A DNA stretch of 64,000 nt from Nilaparvata lugens (taxonomy: Eukaryota; Arthropoda; Insecta; Hemiptera; Delphacidae), in the NCBI RefSeq assembly GCF_014356525.2, contig NC_052511.1, forward strand, positions 51,086,068 through 51,150,067. The letters run 5' to 3'. A program made the position numbers and the translations under genes. The notes under the pieces are model-generated. The model had not been told where the DNA came from. It saw only the letters and a list, made by a program, of their open reading frames with translations, and did no database searches. Positions 10,586 to 20,921 of the stretch are shown here, piece by piece; the first letter of the stretch is position 1; the number at the start of each line of letters is the position of its first letter.

Positions 10586-11755
10586 AAACATCCCAACCTC
10601 TCAATTCTTCATCCAATTTGAATTAGACAGCATCAAGTTAACAATCATTAACATTCCTTGCAACCAATTTATGAAATGAATGAAATTAAACATCCCAACC
10701 TCTCAATTCTTCATCCAATTTGAATTAGACAGCATCAAGTTAACAATCATTAACATTCCTTGCAACCAATTTATGAAATGAATGAAATTAAACATCCCAA
10801 CCTCTCAATTCTTCATCCAATTTGAATTAGACAGCATCAAGTTAACAAGCATTAAAATCCCTTGCCACCAATTTATGAAATGAATGAAATTTAACATCCC
10901 AAGCTCTCAATTCTTTATCCGATTTGAATTAGACAACGTAAAGTTAACAAACATCAACATTCCTTGCAACCAATTCATGAAATGAATGGAATTAAACATC
11001 CCAATTACTCAATTCTTCATCCAATTTGAATTAGACAGAATCAAGTTAACAAGCATTAAAATCCCTTGCCACCAATTTATGAAATGAATGAAATTTAACA
11101 TCCCAAGCTCTCAATTCTTTATCCGATTTGAATTAGACAACGTAAAGTTAACAAACATCAACATTCCTTGCAACCAATTCATGAAATGAATGAAAATAAA
11201 CAACCCAACCTCCCAATTCTTTATTCAATTTGAACTTGACAGCGTCAAGTTAACAATCATTAACATTCCTTGCAACCATTTATGAAATGAATGAAAATAA
11301 ACATCCCAACCTCTCAATTCTTTATTCAATTTGAATTAGACAGCATCAAGTTAACAATCATTAACATTCCTTGCAGCCAATTTATGAAATGAATGGAATT
11401 AAACATCCCAACCCCTCAATTCTTCATCCAATTTGAATTAGACAGCGTCAAGTTAACAATCATTAACATTCCTTGCAACCAATTTATGAAATGAATGAAT
11501 TAAACATCCCAACCTCTCAATTCTTTATTCAATTTGAATTAGACAGCGTCAAGTTAACAAGCATTAACATTCCTTGCAACCAATTTATGAAATGAATGAA
11601 AATGAACATCCCAACCTCTAAATTCTTCATCCAATTTGAATTAGACAGCGGCAACTTAACAATCATTAAAATTCCTTGCAACCAATGTATGAAATGAATG
11701 AAAGATGAACATCCAAAAACCTTCTTCCTCATTCCAATTTGATTTAACAAGCTCT
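10586..11755. repeat. Satellite, period about 102 bp, 12 units
   Basis: Unit landmarks are catcccaacctctcaattct, tttgaattagacagc and ccttgcaaccaatttatg. Units begin near 10588, 10690, 10793, 10892, 10995, 11097, 11200, 11301, 11402, 11502, 11604 and a decayed 11706. Units 3-4 and 5-6 share private variants (cccttgccaccaa, tttatccgatttg, agacaacgtaaag), so a two-unit block was duplicated. The minus-strand open frame is repeat-derived. Confidence 0.95.
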
Positions 11756-11894
11756 ACAGACCCAAGGAGTGTTTCAAGTCATCAAGACTGAAGTTTCCAG
11801 TACTCATGACTAATTACAAACCCATCTCACCGTTTCCTATGCACAAATTCCTTTCTATTTCCAACTCTGCACTTTTCAAGCAGTGAAATTCACT

Positions 11895-12060
11895 TTCAAC
11901 TGTCAGGATTTCTTACGAGAATAACGTGAATGTTTCCCATACAACCAATGCTGACAGTATAAAGCGAGTGCACCTATAGTTAGATTCACTTAAACTGACA
12001 GTATCTCTTATGAGAATGACGTCAATGCCTCTCATTCAACAGATGCTGACAGATATGGAG
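11895..12060. repeat. Short tandem of the 'cactttaaactgtcagtat' repeat
   Basis: Two units of about 90-100 bp with attcactt...aactgacagtat and caatgctgacag. Relatives occur at 20070-20190, 36190-36330, 40690-40730 and 62065-62345, so this minisatellite family is dispersed. Confidence 0.65.
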
Positions 12061-12189
12061 TGAATTCGACTATAATAAATTCCAGAGGATTGAAAAGTAA
12101 GGTAAGGTGGCTGGCAGTCAGACAGCCAGGGAAAGGGAACCAGGCAACAGGTGAAAAGTTTAATCATTTCAAGAGAGATTTATTAGTTT

Positions 12190-12640
12190 CGTCTTTCTTT
12201 TCAATGGAAGGAGCAGAAGAAGGAAGAAGAGAGAAGAGGGGGGGGGTGAAGGAGAAGGAAAAAAAGTATAGAAAGAGAATAAGAAAAAGATGAAGAATAA
12301 GGTTGGTGATGATGGAGGAGGAGAAGAATACAAGAAGAGGTACAAGTAGGTGTGGAGGAATATAGGATGACGAGAAGGAGAAGAAGGAGGAGGTGAAGGT
12401 GGAGGAGGAGGAGGAGGAGGAGGTGGAGAAGGGGGAGGAGGAGAAGACGAAGACGAAGAAGAAGCAGAAGAGAAAGAAAAATGATGTGAAGGAGGAAATT
12501 GTGAAGAAGAAGAAGAAGAAGTAGAAGAAGAGCGAGGATTGAGGTGGGAAGGAGTTGCTGGAGGAGGAGGAGGAGGAGGAGGAGGAGGAGGAGGAGGAGG
12601 AGGAGGAGGAGGAGGAGAAAGAGGATGAAGAAAAATGGTG
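12190..12640. repeat. (GGA)n/(GAA)n microsatellite cluster
   Basis: Purine-only triplet tracts, longest at 12562-12616 (GGA). The matching tract in copy B (30730-31110) is shorter, as expected for slippage. All Pro-, Ser- and Leu-rich frames on the opposite strand are artefacts. Confidence 0.95.
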
Positions 12641-12649
12641 AACACGAAA

Positions 12650-13449
12650 ATATTTCAGGCACGTCTTGTTGAGGGCCACTTGACATTTTCAAAGAATTCT
12701 CTTTCTTTTGCCTTTGAAAGTAAAGAAGGAGGTGCAAGCGGGTAGGAAGTGTTGGTGATAGGGGATGAGGGGAGGGTGAGTGAGAGTGCGAGGGTGAGGA
12801 GAGTGATCATTGAGAGATGCCAGAAAAAATGAATTTGAAGGTGAAGGGGTGTATAGGTTTGGAGCATGATTGGAAGCAACGAAAAGTTGAAAACTTGAGG
12901 AATCGTGTGAAAAGGGGAGAAATTATAATATGGAGAATGGCAGAGAAAATATGTTGGAATGGAAATGAGAAACTATAGATGAAGTGTACAGTGAAATAAG
13001 GGGGAATAATATAGAGAGCAGGTAGATAAGAAGGTAATAGACTTCGAAATGAAATCTAGGATGGAAAATAATACAATACAAAGATCAAAATCACATTACT
13101 GTTTCATAAAATTGATGATTTAGCGAAATTTGGATAACAGAGATTTCTACTGAACCATCTATAATCTTGAAGAAGAAAATATTGGGAGAAGAACAAGATA
13201 TAAATAGAAACGAAGAAGAAGAAGATGATGATGATTTTGATGATGATGTAGAAGAAGAGCAGGAACGAGATACAGGAAGAAGAGTCTCATAGCCAGCTTA
13301 CCTAGCTTTGTTATTCTTAATTATTATGATATGATTGTACATTGATCAATCATCGTTTATACGTTTATCCCGTGGAAACGTATAAGAATTAATAGAGACG
13401 TTTCAAAATAAGATGAAAAGTCAGAATAAGTTGGAGCATTAGTACAAAA
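12650..13449. other. Shared single-copy-like segment of the duplication
   Basis: Matches 31145-31925 closely. A gat/gaa-rich stretch at 13211-13290 could encode an acidic run, but it is low complexity and has no start, splice or domain support. Confidence 0.4.
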
Positions 13450-13452
13450 TTA

Positions 13453-13700
13453 AGCTGCGTACACATATACGCTATTCCAACCCGCACCGAGCACGCTCCT
13501 CCCTCGTACCGCCCTCGTACCGCCCTCGTTCCTCCATCGAACTGCAGTCGCGCCGCCCACGCACCCATCATGAATGTTACGGAAGATGTTAGATCTTCTC
13601 GCGTTCCCCGGTCGAACCACTGTTGCTCGCCGGTCGATCATCAATCGCTCTGCTTGAGTGACGTTCGGTTGCGGAGCAGAGCGAAAGTCTGTACGCACCT
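13453..13700. mobile_element. PIF/Harbinger-type MITE (copy 1)
   Basis: The ends are AGCTGCGTACA and TGTACGCACCT (inverted), flanked by TTA at 13450-13452 and 13701-13703. Copy B has the empty site, a single TTA (aaaattatgag, near 31932). A 3-bp T-A target duplication is the hallmark of PIF/Harbinger transposons. The 248-bp interior is GC-rich and non-coding. Other copies are at 38073, 42582 and 43303. Confidence 0.85.
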
Positions 13701-13844
13701 TTATGAGTTAGCGAAAAATCATGGGACAGAATAAGAGAGACCTGGAGGACGAGATATATAAATAAAAAATGGAAGGATCGATAGAATGAGAAAATACAGT
13801 TCAGAAAGGAAGAAATTTAAATACAGTTCAGTGCTTCTAGAATT

Positions 13845-14105
13845 TTAAGTTTGTTTTTTGGTCCTGCAAAATTATTTCTTCAATATGTGAATATTTCATA
13901 TTTAGTGATAATGTTGGGAAATATTTCTCCTATGTTTGGTTTTGCTAAATTCAAAAATTTACTTTGTAAAAATTATATTAAGGACTAAAAATTTTGTGAA
14001 GTGAACAACAACAAGACTTGTTGAGAGAAACAGCACAAGGTTACCTTATTTTTTGTCTACCTATCATTTTGATGATGTACTTATTGTATGAATCAATAAA
14101 AGATA
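13845..14105 (+). mobile_element. LINE-like 3' tail (copy A)
   Basis: Plus-strand member of the tail family ending in gtatgaatcaataaaagat. It is shared with copy B at 32085-32385. Copy A lacks about 35 bp of the B version after acaagactt (near 14035). Confidence 0.6.
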
Positions 14106-15278
14106 AAGAAAAGAATAGAAACTAAAAACAGAGAAATGAGATATTTATAAATAAACTATTATAGAGAAATGATTAAGCACAAAGCAAACGAGCAGTGTAA
14201 AAACGAGGTAAATATGAAACAAATTTTTTCAAATAAATTATCAATGAAAGTTGCAACCTAATGCATGTAGTAAGAAGAGGTGAAGAAACAAGATAACGAA
14301 CAAGAAGAAGAAGAGTATGAATGGAAAGAGCAAGAAGGAAGAAAAGAGAGAGAAGAGTAGTTTGTAAAGCCACAGAAGCAATTGAGCTTCCTATTCTGGG
14401 ATTGTCAAAAAAGAGGAAACGTAATTTGTTTTTAGCGAAAGCCCAATGAAAAGCCCTCAAGTGTTCAACGTGTAAAAGAGAACAGAAGGAAATTACGAGT
14501 GAGAAGAAGAAGAAGAATAAGAAGAAGAAGAAGAAGAAAAGAGTGGAAAAGAGGAATTCTCAGCATTGAGAAAAGCGGACAGTAATATCAGACTAATTGC
14601 ACTCTACCAGACAGGTCTTCCTTTCTTCTCTTCTTCTTCTTCTCCTTCTCCTTCTTCTTCTTCTTCTTCTTCTTCTTCTTCTTCTTCTTCTTCTTCTTCC
14701 TCTTCTACTTTATATTCTTCTTCTTTTCATCCTTCTTTGTCTTCTTCTTCTTCTCCCTATTCTTACACACCATTCTTTCGTGGGCTAATAAAAGTAACTC
14801 GACCTCGATGATATCACTTTCCTTCTTCGTTGTCTCACTCTCCTGAAGTGTTATCAGAATCCAAGTATCCATCAGATTGATTCTGATATTGAATAGAAGT
14901 GGAGAATTCATAAGTTGTTGGCTCATTTCCCTTGAAAGAACTTAGATCTTTTATTCTACTGTATTCTTATCCTATTCTATTAAACAAGAAACTTCTGTTT
15001 ATATGTTTGTGTCACCGGATCTCGAAAACGGCTCTAACGATTCTCACGAAATTCAGAACATGGTTTACAATATAAAAACTCGATTGCACCAGGTCTCATC
15101 CCTGAGAAAACTCGCTGAAGGTCATTAAAAGGATAATTGTTATTCATACTTGGAAAAACAGCTGATAATTCCGTCGTCTGTTGATAATGGAAGTGAGTGA
15201 GCGGGTGCATGTGTGTGGGACTGAGACAAAATTATGACCCTTCTGTTGAACTTTTGTAATCATTTAATCAGGTATTAG
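14106..15278. other. Shared non-coding segment with TTC microsatellite
   Basis: Matches 32386-33602. Bases 14625-14757 are a (TTC)n microsatellite. Bases 15010-15120 carry a family T-like phrase (ctcgaaaacggctctaacga). No gene is supported. Confidence 0.6.
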
Positions 15279-15422
15279 TGCCGGTTGCACAAAAGCCGTT
15301 TAAATTTTAATCCTGATTAATAAATTACAGTAGAACCAATCTTTTTGAAATGGTGTTCTCTGATTTGGTTCACGTGGAATTAATCAGGATTGAAATTTAA
15401 CCGGATTTTGTGCAACCGGGCC
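15279..15422. mobile_element. MITE with gccggttgcacaaaa ends
   Basis: Inverted ends tgccggttgcacaaaagcc and complement (ggattttgtgcaaccgggc) bound 144 bp. The internal arms aatcctgattaa / ttaatcaggatt are also inverted. The same copy is in segment B (33603-33746), and a longer relative is at 43922-44161. Confidence 0.7.
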
Positions 15423-16272
15423 TTTGTGAGAGAAATTTTGCATTCCTCTAGGATTTAATCTCACTCCACTGTGATTAGATAGAACCTTTCTGTATGAACT
15501 ATAAAAAATATATTATAATTTCTTCTTTCGTGGTAAATTTGTTATGCTTTTGTACTCCAGAGCGAAGCTCGGTCCCCCGATATTAGTTCTTATAAGTATG
15601 TAGGATATTATTCTACAAATCAATAGCCTGTTACAAATCAATAAAACTTTTATCAATTCCACACATTCTTGATCGTAAACATTCACATTGCGTTTTTCCA
15701 TAGCCTACTATATATTACAGAGTATTATCTAAAGAAAGCCATGGCTTTTCTCGTAAAAACTAACTTGTTTATTTTTATTTAATTTAGTAACGATGTTGCT
15801 TTTTGAATTAATCACATGATTATCATGATATGATGATCACATCTTATGTCAAAATAGAATTACCATCGCTACAATCTCATATCCTACATGTAGAACTCTT
15901 TTTCCTTGGAATAAGAATATTGTATGGGTGAAGTCCTACGATTGGCCATGAGCTGTTGACCAATGGAGGTTGAGCTGTAGTTTTATTGGCCGAGACAAGA
16001 CACGCCAATTCCGAATATGGTCATGAGAACAGTAGAAAAACAACAAGTGAAGAGGAACCTAGTAACTAATAGAACCAAATGGATGATATATGAGAAAGAC
16101 TTTTAAAATTTAGATTTTTTGAATAATTACTAAGTTAATGTTCTAGATTTTGTATTTTAGACTCTAATAGTACCTATTTGATTCAAAATTAACTCGTTTA
16201 TCTGAGTATTGAAGAGCGTAAATTGTATTTTGAAAAGCGAAAGTGACATAACCAACATTTTGATTTGGACAG
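15423..16272. other. Shared non-coding segment
   Basis: Matches 33747-34611. No open frame or repeat terminus is recognised. Confidence 0.4.
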
Positions 16273-16917
16273 TATTATTGACCGAGCGAAGTGAGGTCTA
16301 ATATTCAAGTCGACGGTTTGGCATTTCTCTTAATGTTTAAATGTTTATATGTTCATATGTTTTTATGTTGCGCATTCACGGCGAAACGGGGTAATAGATT
16401 TCCATGAAATTTGACAGGTATGTTCCTTTTTAAATTGCGCGTCGACGTATATACAAGGTTTTTGGAAATTTTGCATTTCAAGGATAATATAAAAGGAAAA
16501 TGGAGCCTCCTTCATACGTCAATATTAGAGCAAAAATCAGACTATATAATTATTCATCATAATCAGCGTCGAGTTGACTATAAATTGCATGCCATGACGC
16601 ATGCAATTCAATATCTCAATGTAATGGTAAAAAATTAACAGCTGTATAGACTATAAATTGCATGCCTCATTGAATGCAATTTTCATGCACTATTAATATG
16701 ATGCAAAGAACTTATAACAGCTCGTCTGGGCGCCTAGATGTCTTCTGGTTTTCACGCGCTAAATTCCAGAAAGCGTTATATGATAATTAATCTTGTGTAA
16801 TCATGATCTGATCAAATAAATAGTTAGTATCAGTGTGGATGTGCTTATGGTTTGGGACGTCGTTATAACTGCGCGAGGTCTACTGTTCACAGAACTACTA
16901 GTAGTATAAATTGGAAA
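16273..16917 (+). mobile_element. Repeat family G copy
   Basis: Both diagnostic ends are present, with a longer interior than the 8463 copy. The matching element in copy B is 34612-35233. Confidence 0.65.
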
Positions 16918-18080
16918 TGGGACAGTTTTGGGCATGAGTCTTAATTCTAAAAGCACAGCTGATCTTCTTCTTCTACTGATACGGTACAACCCCACTCATC
17001 CAAACTTTCACCAATTCGCCCCCTGAAAATATACTGAGATCCACTTTAAACTGTCATCATTGGTCCAAAGATAAGCATACACTTAATTCTTAAAGAATGC
17101 TGACACAGTGGATCCGTTCTTAGTGTGCGTCTAGCATGTTTGAAGAATATTTGTACAGAGTTTTAAGTCTGTCGGCCAATTAGTTTGAGCTGTAGTGTGA
17201 TTTTACATGAAAATTTTCAAAAAATACCCTCTCCTGGACACCTCTCTGCTCCTGGTCGGATTTTTTCTGCAGAGATCTGATTTTTTTTCGTTGCTGAACA
17301 AAAAATTTCCTCATGAATTTGCTGTGCAATGAGCGGTTAAAAAGTACAAAATCTTTGGGGGGCCCCAGATCCCTCAGGGGGGCAAATTTCTGGAAATCCT
17401 TTCTTAGTGGATGTTTTGAGGCTATCATAAACAATTGTGCAAAATTTCAAGTTTGTAGGCTCAGTAGTTTGGGCTGTGGTGTGATTTCAGTCTGTCGGGG
17501 CTTAGCCTTTTATAGATATAAGAGATAAATCAGCTGTCGAGTTGACTATAAATTGCTTGCCATGACGCATGCAATTCAATATCTCAATGTAACTTGGTAA
17601 AAAATTAACAGCTGTATAGACTATAAATTGCATGCCTCATTGAATGCAATTTTCATGCACTATTAAATATGATGCAAAGAACTTATAACAGCTCGTCTGG
17701 GCGCCTAGATGTCTTCTGGTTTTCTCGCGCTAAATTCCAGAAAGCGTTATATGATAATTAATCTTGTGTAATCATGATCTGATCAAATAAATAGTTAGTG
17801 TATCAGTGTGGATGTGCTTATGGTTTGGGACGTCGTTATAACTGCGCGAGGTCTACTGTTCACAGAACTACTAGTAGTATAAATTGGAAATGGGACAGTT
17901 TTGGGCATGAGTCTTAATTCTAAAAGCACAGCTGATCTTCTTCTTCTACTGATACGGTACAACCCCACTCATCCAAACTTTCACCAATTCGCCCCCTGAA
18001 AATATACTGAGATCCACTTTAAACTGTCATCATCGGTCCAAAGATAAGCATACACTTAATTCTTAAAGAATGCTGACACA
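16556..18080 (+). repeat. Tandem duplication of about 0.97 kb found only in copy A
   Basis: The stretch from gtcgagttgactataaattgc to aatgctgacaca occurs at 16559-17108 and again at 17530-18080. About 415 bp between them (17110-17525, ending tagccttttatagatata) is absent from copy B. Copy B has a single version at 34877-35430. Confidence 0.8.
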
Positions 18081-18277
18081 TTAGGTCAACTCACGCCCGA
18101 ATGCATAGTACGATTCACAGGAGGCCCAACTTTGTAAACATGTTCACATCTCCTAATAACTTGTCCAATCTCCATCAAAGGGCTGCAGCGCTGTGAATCG
18201 GTGAATTGGAAATTTGGCGAATAACCTGGTCGTACAATTTCGTATTTACAGTGTTGTAACTTGAAACGTACTGTTAA

Positions 18278-19505
18278 CAACTTCCCTGCCACATCATTTT
18301 TAGGTGTCTGCACCAAAAGGCCATGAGATTCTTTTTTGGGTCTCACCATACTGCACAAACAGGCCATGAGATCCCATACGGGATCTCAGTCATTCTCAAC
18401 TTTGAAGCAATGTAGCTCACTAGGGGATCTCATACTCATGCTTTTCTCATCAATTCCATGTGCTGCAAATCCTAACCTTCAAAACGGTATATTTAGCAAG
18501 GAGATTGGTTAACTCTGAAATATTCTATCATAATTTAAACATTTTGAGTATTTTATCCCTGAATTCACATTTCCAATGTTAATTTACATTCATAAGCTAT
18601 TATAATAATAAAATATGGAATGTGACAATGTTGGCAGACCTGGCATCAGTTGATTTCTGTTTTGAAGCAGAATAAACTGTAAACTAACCTGCAAGCTGCG
18701 AAATAATGGATATGAGTTTATGGTGATGGTGATAAGTTGTAGCTTTTGTGAGTTTTTTATGAATTTAATTTGAATAAAAAATGGAAGACGAAGAAATTAT
18801 CCAATATCTTGATGAAAGTGAAAGTGATTTGTCTGTTTTTGATTTTGATTCGGATGAAGATCCTGAATATGTGCCAAGCAATCCAAGCAGTGTAAGTGAA
18901 AGTGATCCCGAAATAAATGATTTGAATCCTGATGGACTTGAAGCTGAATTAGTTGAGGTTATTCGGGACAGCAACAATGAAAGTGTGTTGAACTGGTATG
19001 AAGATGACGGTAAGAGAGATTATTATGTTTTCAACCCTAATAATATCGACATTGGAGTTAACCCCGACTTGATTGACACTATGCATGATCTACCACCAAT
19101 TGAATTCTTCTTTTTGTTTTTTGATGAAGAGATTATCAGTGATATATTTATGACATTCTTCTTTTTCTATTTCTTCATATCCTATTGAAACTGTTGAGTA
19201 CTGATTATGTTTTGAACTAATAATTTTCAAGATCCCATAATGGGTCTCAAATGCATGATAATAATGAGTAAAAAATTCCATAGTGGCACCAAGAGGCCAT
19301 GAGATCCTATTTTGGATCTCACCATTTTTAGGCCATTGGGAGGGTCTTATTACTTTCTAACAACATAGGAAACATTATACTCACTATATGAAGCAGTATT
19401 TCCAAAAAAATCACTGTGGCCAGTATTGTCAGAGATTTTTTTTTTCTATGGCCTGGTGTTGTCAAAGGGTGGGACCCACTTTAGGATCTCATGGCAGGGA
19501 AGTTG
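18278..19505 (+). mobile_element. Non-autonomous piggyBac-like element
   Basis: Flanked by TTAA at 18274-18277 and 19506-19509. It has 14-bp perfect terminal inverted repeats, CAACTTCCCTGCCA and its complement. TTAA duplication is diagnostic for piggyBac. Copy B has the corresponding uninterrupted satellite unit. Subterminal regions hold several gagatcc...ggatctc palindromes (around 18328, 18362, 19230, 19302 and 19482), which look like repeated transposase-contact sites. The 1,228-bp length and truncated transposase mark it as an internally deleted copy. Confidence 0.9.
18781..19188 (+). pseudogene. Truncated piggyBac transposase, N-terminal part
   Basis: Piggy-Bac transposases cut and paste DNA at TTAA sites through a DDE-type nuclease. 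This 135-residue frame opens with an acidic region (MEDEEIIQYLDESESD; DFDSDEDPEY), typical of the disordered N-terminus of the family. It then reaches LPPIEFFFLFFDEEII near residue 103, which matches the family's entry into the catalytic domain. After about residue 120 it runs into a Phe-rich tail with no family resemblance and stops, where a full transposase continues for about 450 more residues with three catalytic aspartates. Those aspartates are absent, so it cannot be catalytic. The ATG at 18781 follows an AT-rich leader and is the first in frame. The frame is intact up to the deletion point. Confidence 0.8.
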
Positions 19506-20035
19506 TTAAATTCTAGCCGGTAACCTACTATACAATGAAATACTGCAGCGATGTGAATCGGCGAATTGGAAATTTGGCGAATAACCTGGTCATACAATTT
19601 CGTATTTACAGTGTGTTATGACTTGAAACGTACTGTTAAATTCTAGCCGGTAACCTACTATACAATGAAATACTGCAGCGATGTGAATCGGTGAATTGGA
19701 AATTTGGCGAATAACCTGGTCGTACAATTTCGTATTTACAGTGTGTTATGACTTGACACATACTGAAACATTCTAGCCGTTAACCTACTATACAATGAAA
19801 TACTGCAGCGATGTGAATCGGTGAATTGGAAATTTGGCGAATAACCTGGTCGTACAATTTCGTATTTACAGTGTGTTATGACTTGAAACGTACTGTTACA
19901 TTCTAGCCGGTAACCTCCTACTATACAAGGAAATACTGCAGCGATGTGAATCGGTGAATTGGAAATTTGGCGAATAACCTGGTCGTACAATTTCGTATTT
20001 ACAGTGTGTTATGACTTGAAACGGACTGATACATT

Positions 20036-20577
20036 TCAGCCGGTTACAGTAACCTACAGTATCATACTATACAGTGAAATACACTTTAAACTGTTAGTAT
20101 TCCTCATGTATTACAACATCAATGCTTTTCAAGCTATTCTATACAATGAGATACTCACATTTTGAACTGTCAGCATCGCCTATTAATAATGCTTCCCATT
20201 TGCTGACATTAGATACAGTTATCACGAATTTGACAAGGCGGAGTTCTGCTCATGCTTCAACTGTTCAAACCTTTCAAATAATTCAACCGAGAACTCACCC
20301 TTTAGATATTGAAAGTTCCTCTGTGTTCTCAGTGCCCTTAACATGCTACAATTAGCTTAAAACGTGGAAACAGTATACTGTAGTATTATATAGGCAACGG
20401 TTACGTGAATAAAATACTGTTTCCTTGTGTATCTCATGAATCCTATGTGTATTTCTTTGTAAATACAGGAATAGCTATTTAATATCTCATGGATGTTATG
20501 TGTATTTCTATGTAAATACACAAATAGATGTTACTTTGAGTACCTCCTATCTTATGTGTATTTCTACGTCTGTCATT
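20036..20577. other. Degenerate tandem and palindromic motifs
   Basis: Two or three relatives of the 'aactgtcag' minisatellite lie at 20070-20215. Three units of tgtgtatttctNtgtaaatac lie at 20447-20570. Shared with copy B (36150-36710). Confidence 0.5.
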
Positions 20578-20794
20578 GACCGAACGAAGTGAGGTGTATG
20601 TTTCTACTCGGATTTTCTTTCAACGCATTTACGGCCAAACGCGTTGATAGAGTTCTATGAGATTTGGCAAGAATATTCCTTTTTTAACTACGCGTCGATG
20701 TATACACAAGGTTTTTTGAAATATTGCATTTTAAGGATAATATGAAAGGAAAAGGAATTTCCTCCATACGCCGATATCATTATATCATCATCTA

Positions 20795-20880
20795 AATTTG
20801 GGAGAGAAATAGTACAAGGAGTATCCTTTTTTCTCTCCCATTCAGTGCTTCTTGTAAAAATTATAATAATAAATAAATAA
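20795..20880 (+). mobile_element. Short LINE 3' tail insertion with 5-bp target duplication
   Basis: 86 bp of the tail family (gggagagaaatagtacaagg ... aataaataaata) sits between ATCTA at 20790-20794 and ATCTA at 20881-20885. Copy B has the empty site (atcatctactctg). Confidence 0.75.
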
Positions 20881-20921
20881 ATCTACTCTGAAGACAGGAT
20901 AAATCAAACTATAGAATTATT

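Larger units (their letters stand above)
18190..20035. repeat. Satellite, period about 130 bp, interrupted by piggyBac
   Basis: Units contain ctgcagcgatgtgaatcgg, gaattggaaatttggcgaa and cgtatttacagtgtgttatg. They lie at 18190-18273 (part) and then at about 19510, 19640, 19774 and 19905. The piggyBac element at 18278 splits the first unit. Copy B carries the uninterrupted array at 35545-36150. Confidence 0.9.

Noticed and set aside
12164..12737. Three long minus-strand frames of Pro, Ser or Leu runs
   Set aside because: They translate a GGA/GAA cluster in three frames. The copy B equivalents (30682-31234) differ in length by slippage.
13211..13290. Acidic Glu/Asp-rich possible exon
   Set aside because: Trinucleotide-repeat composition, with no splice or start evidence, although it is kept in both duplicated copies.
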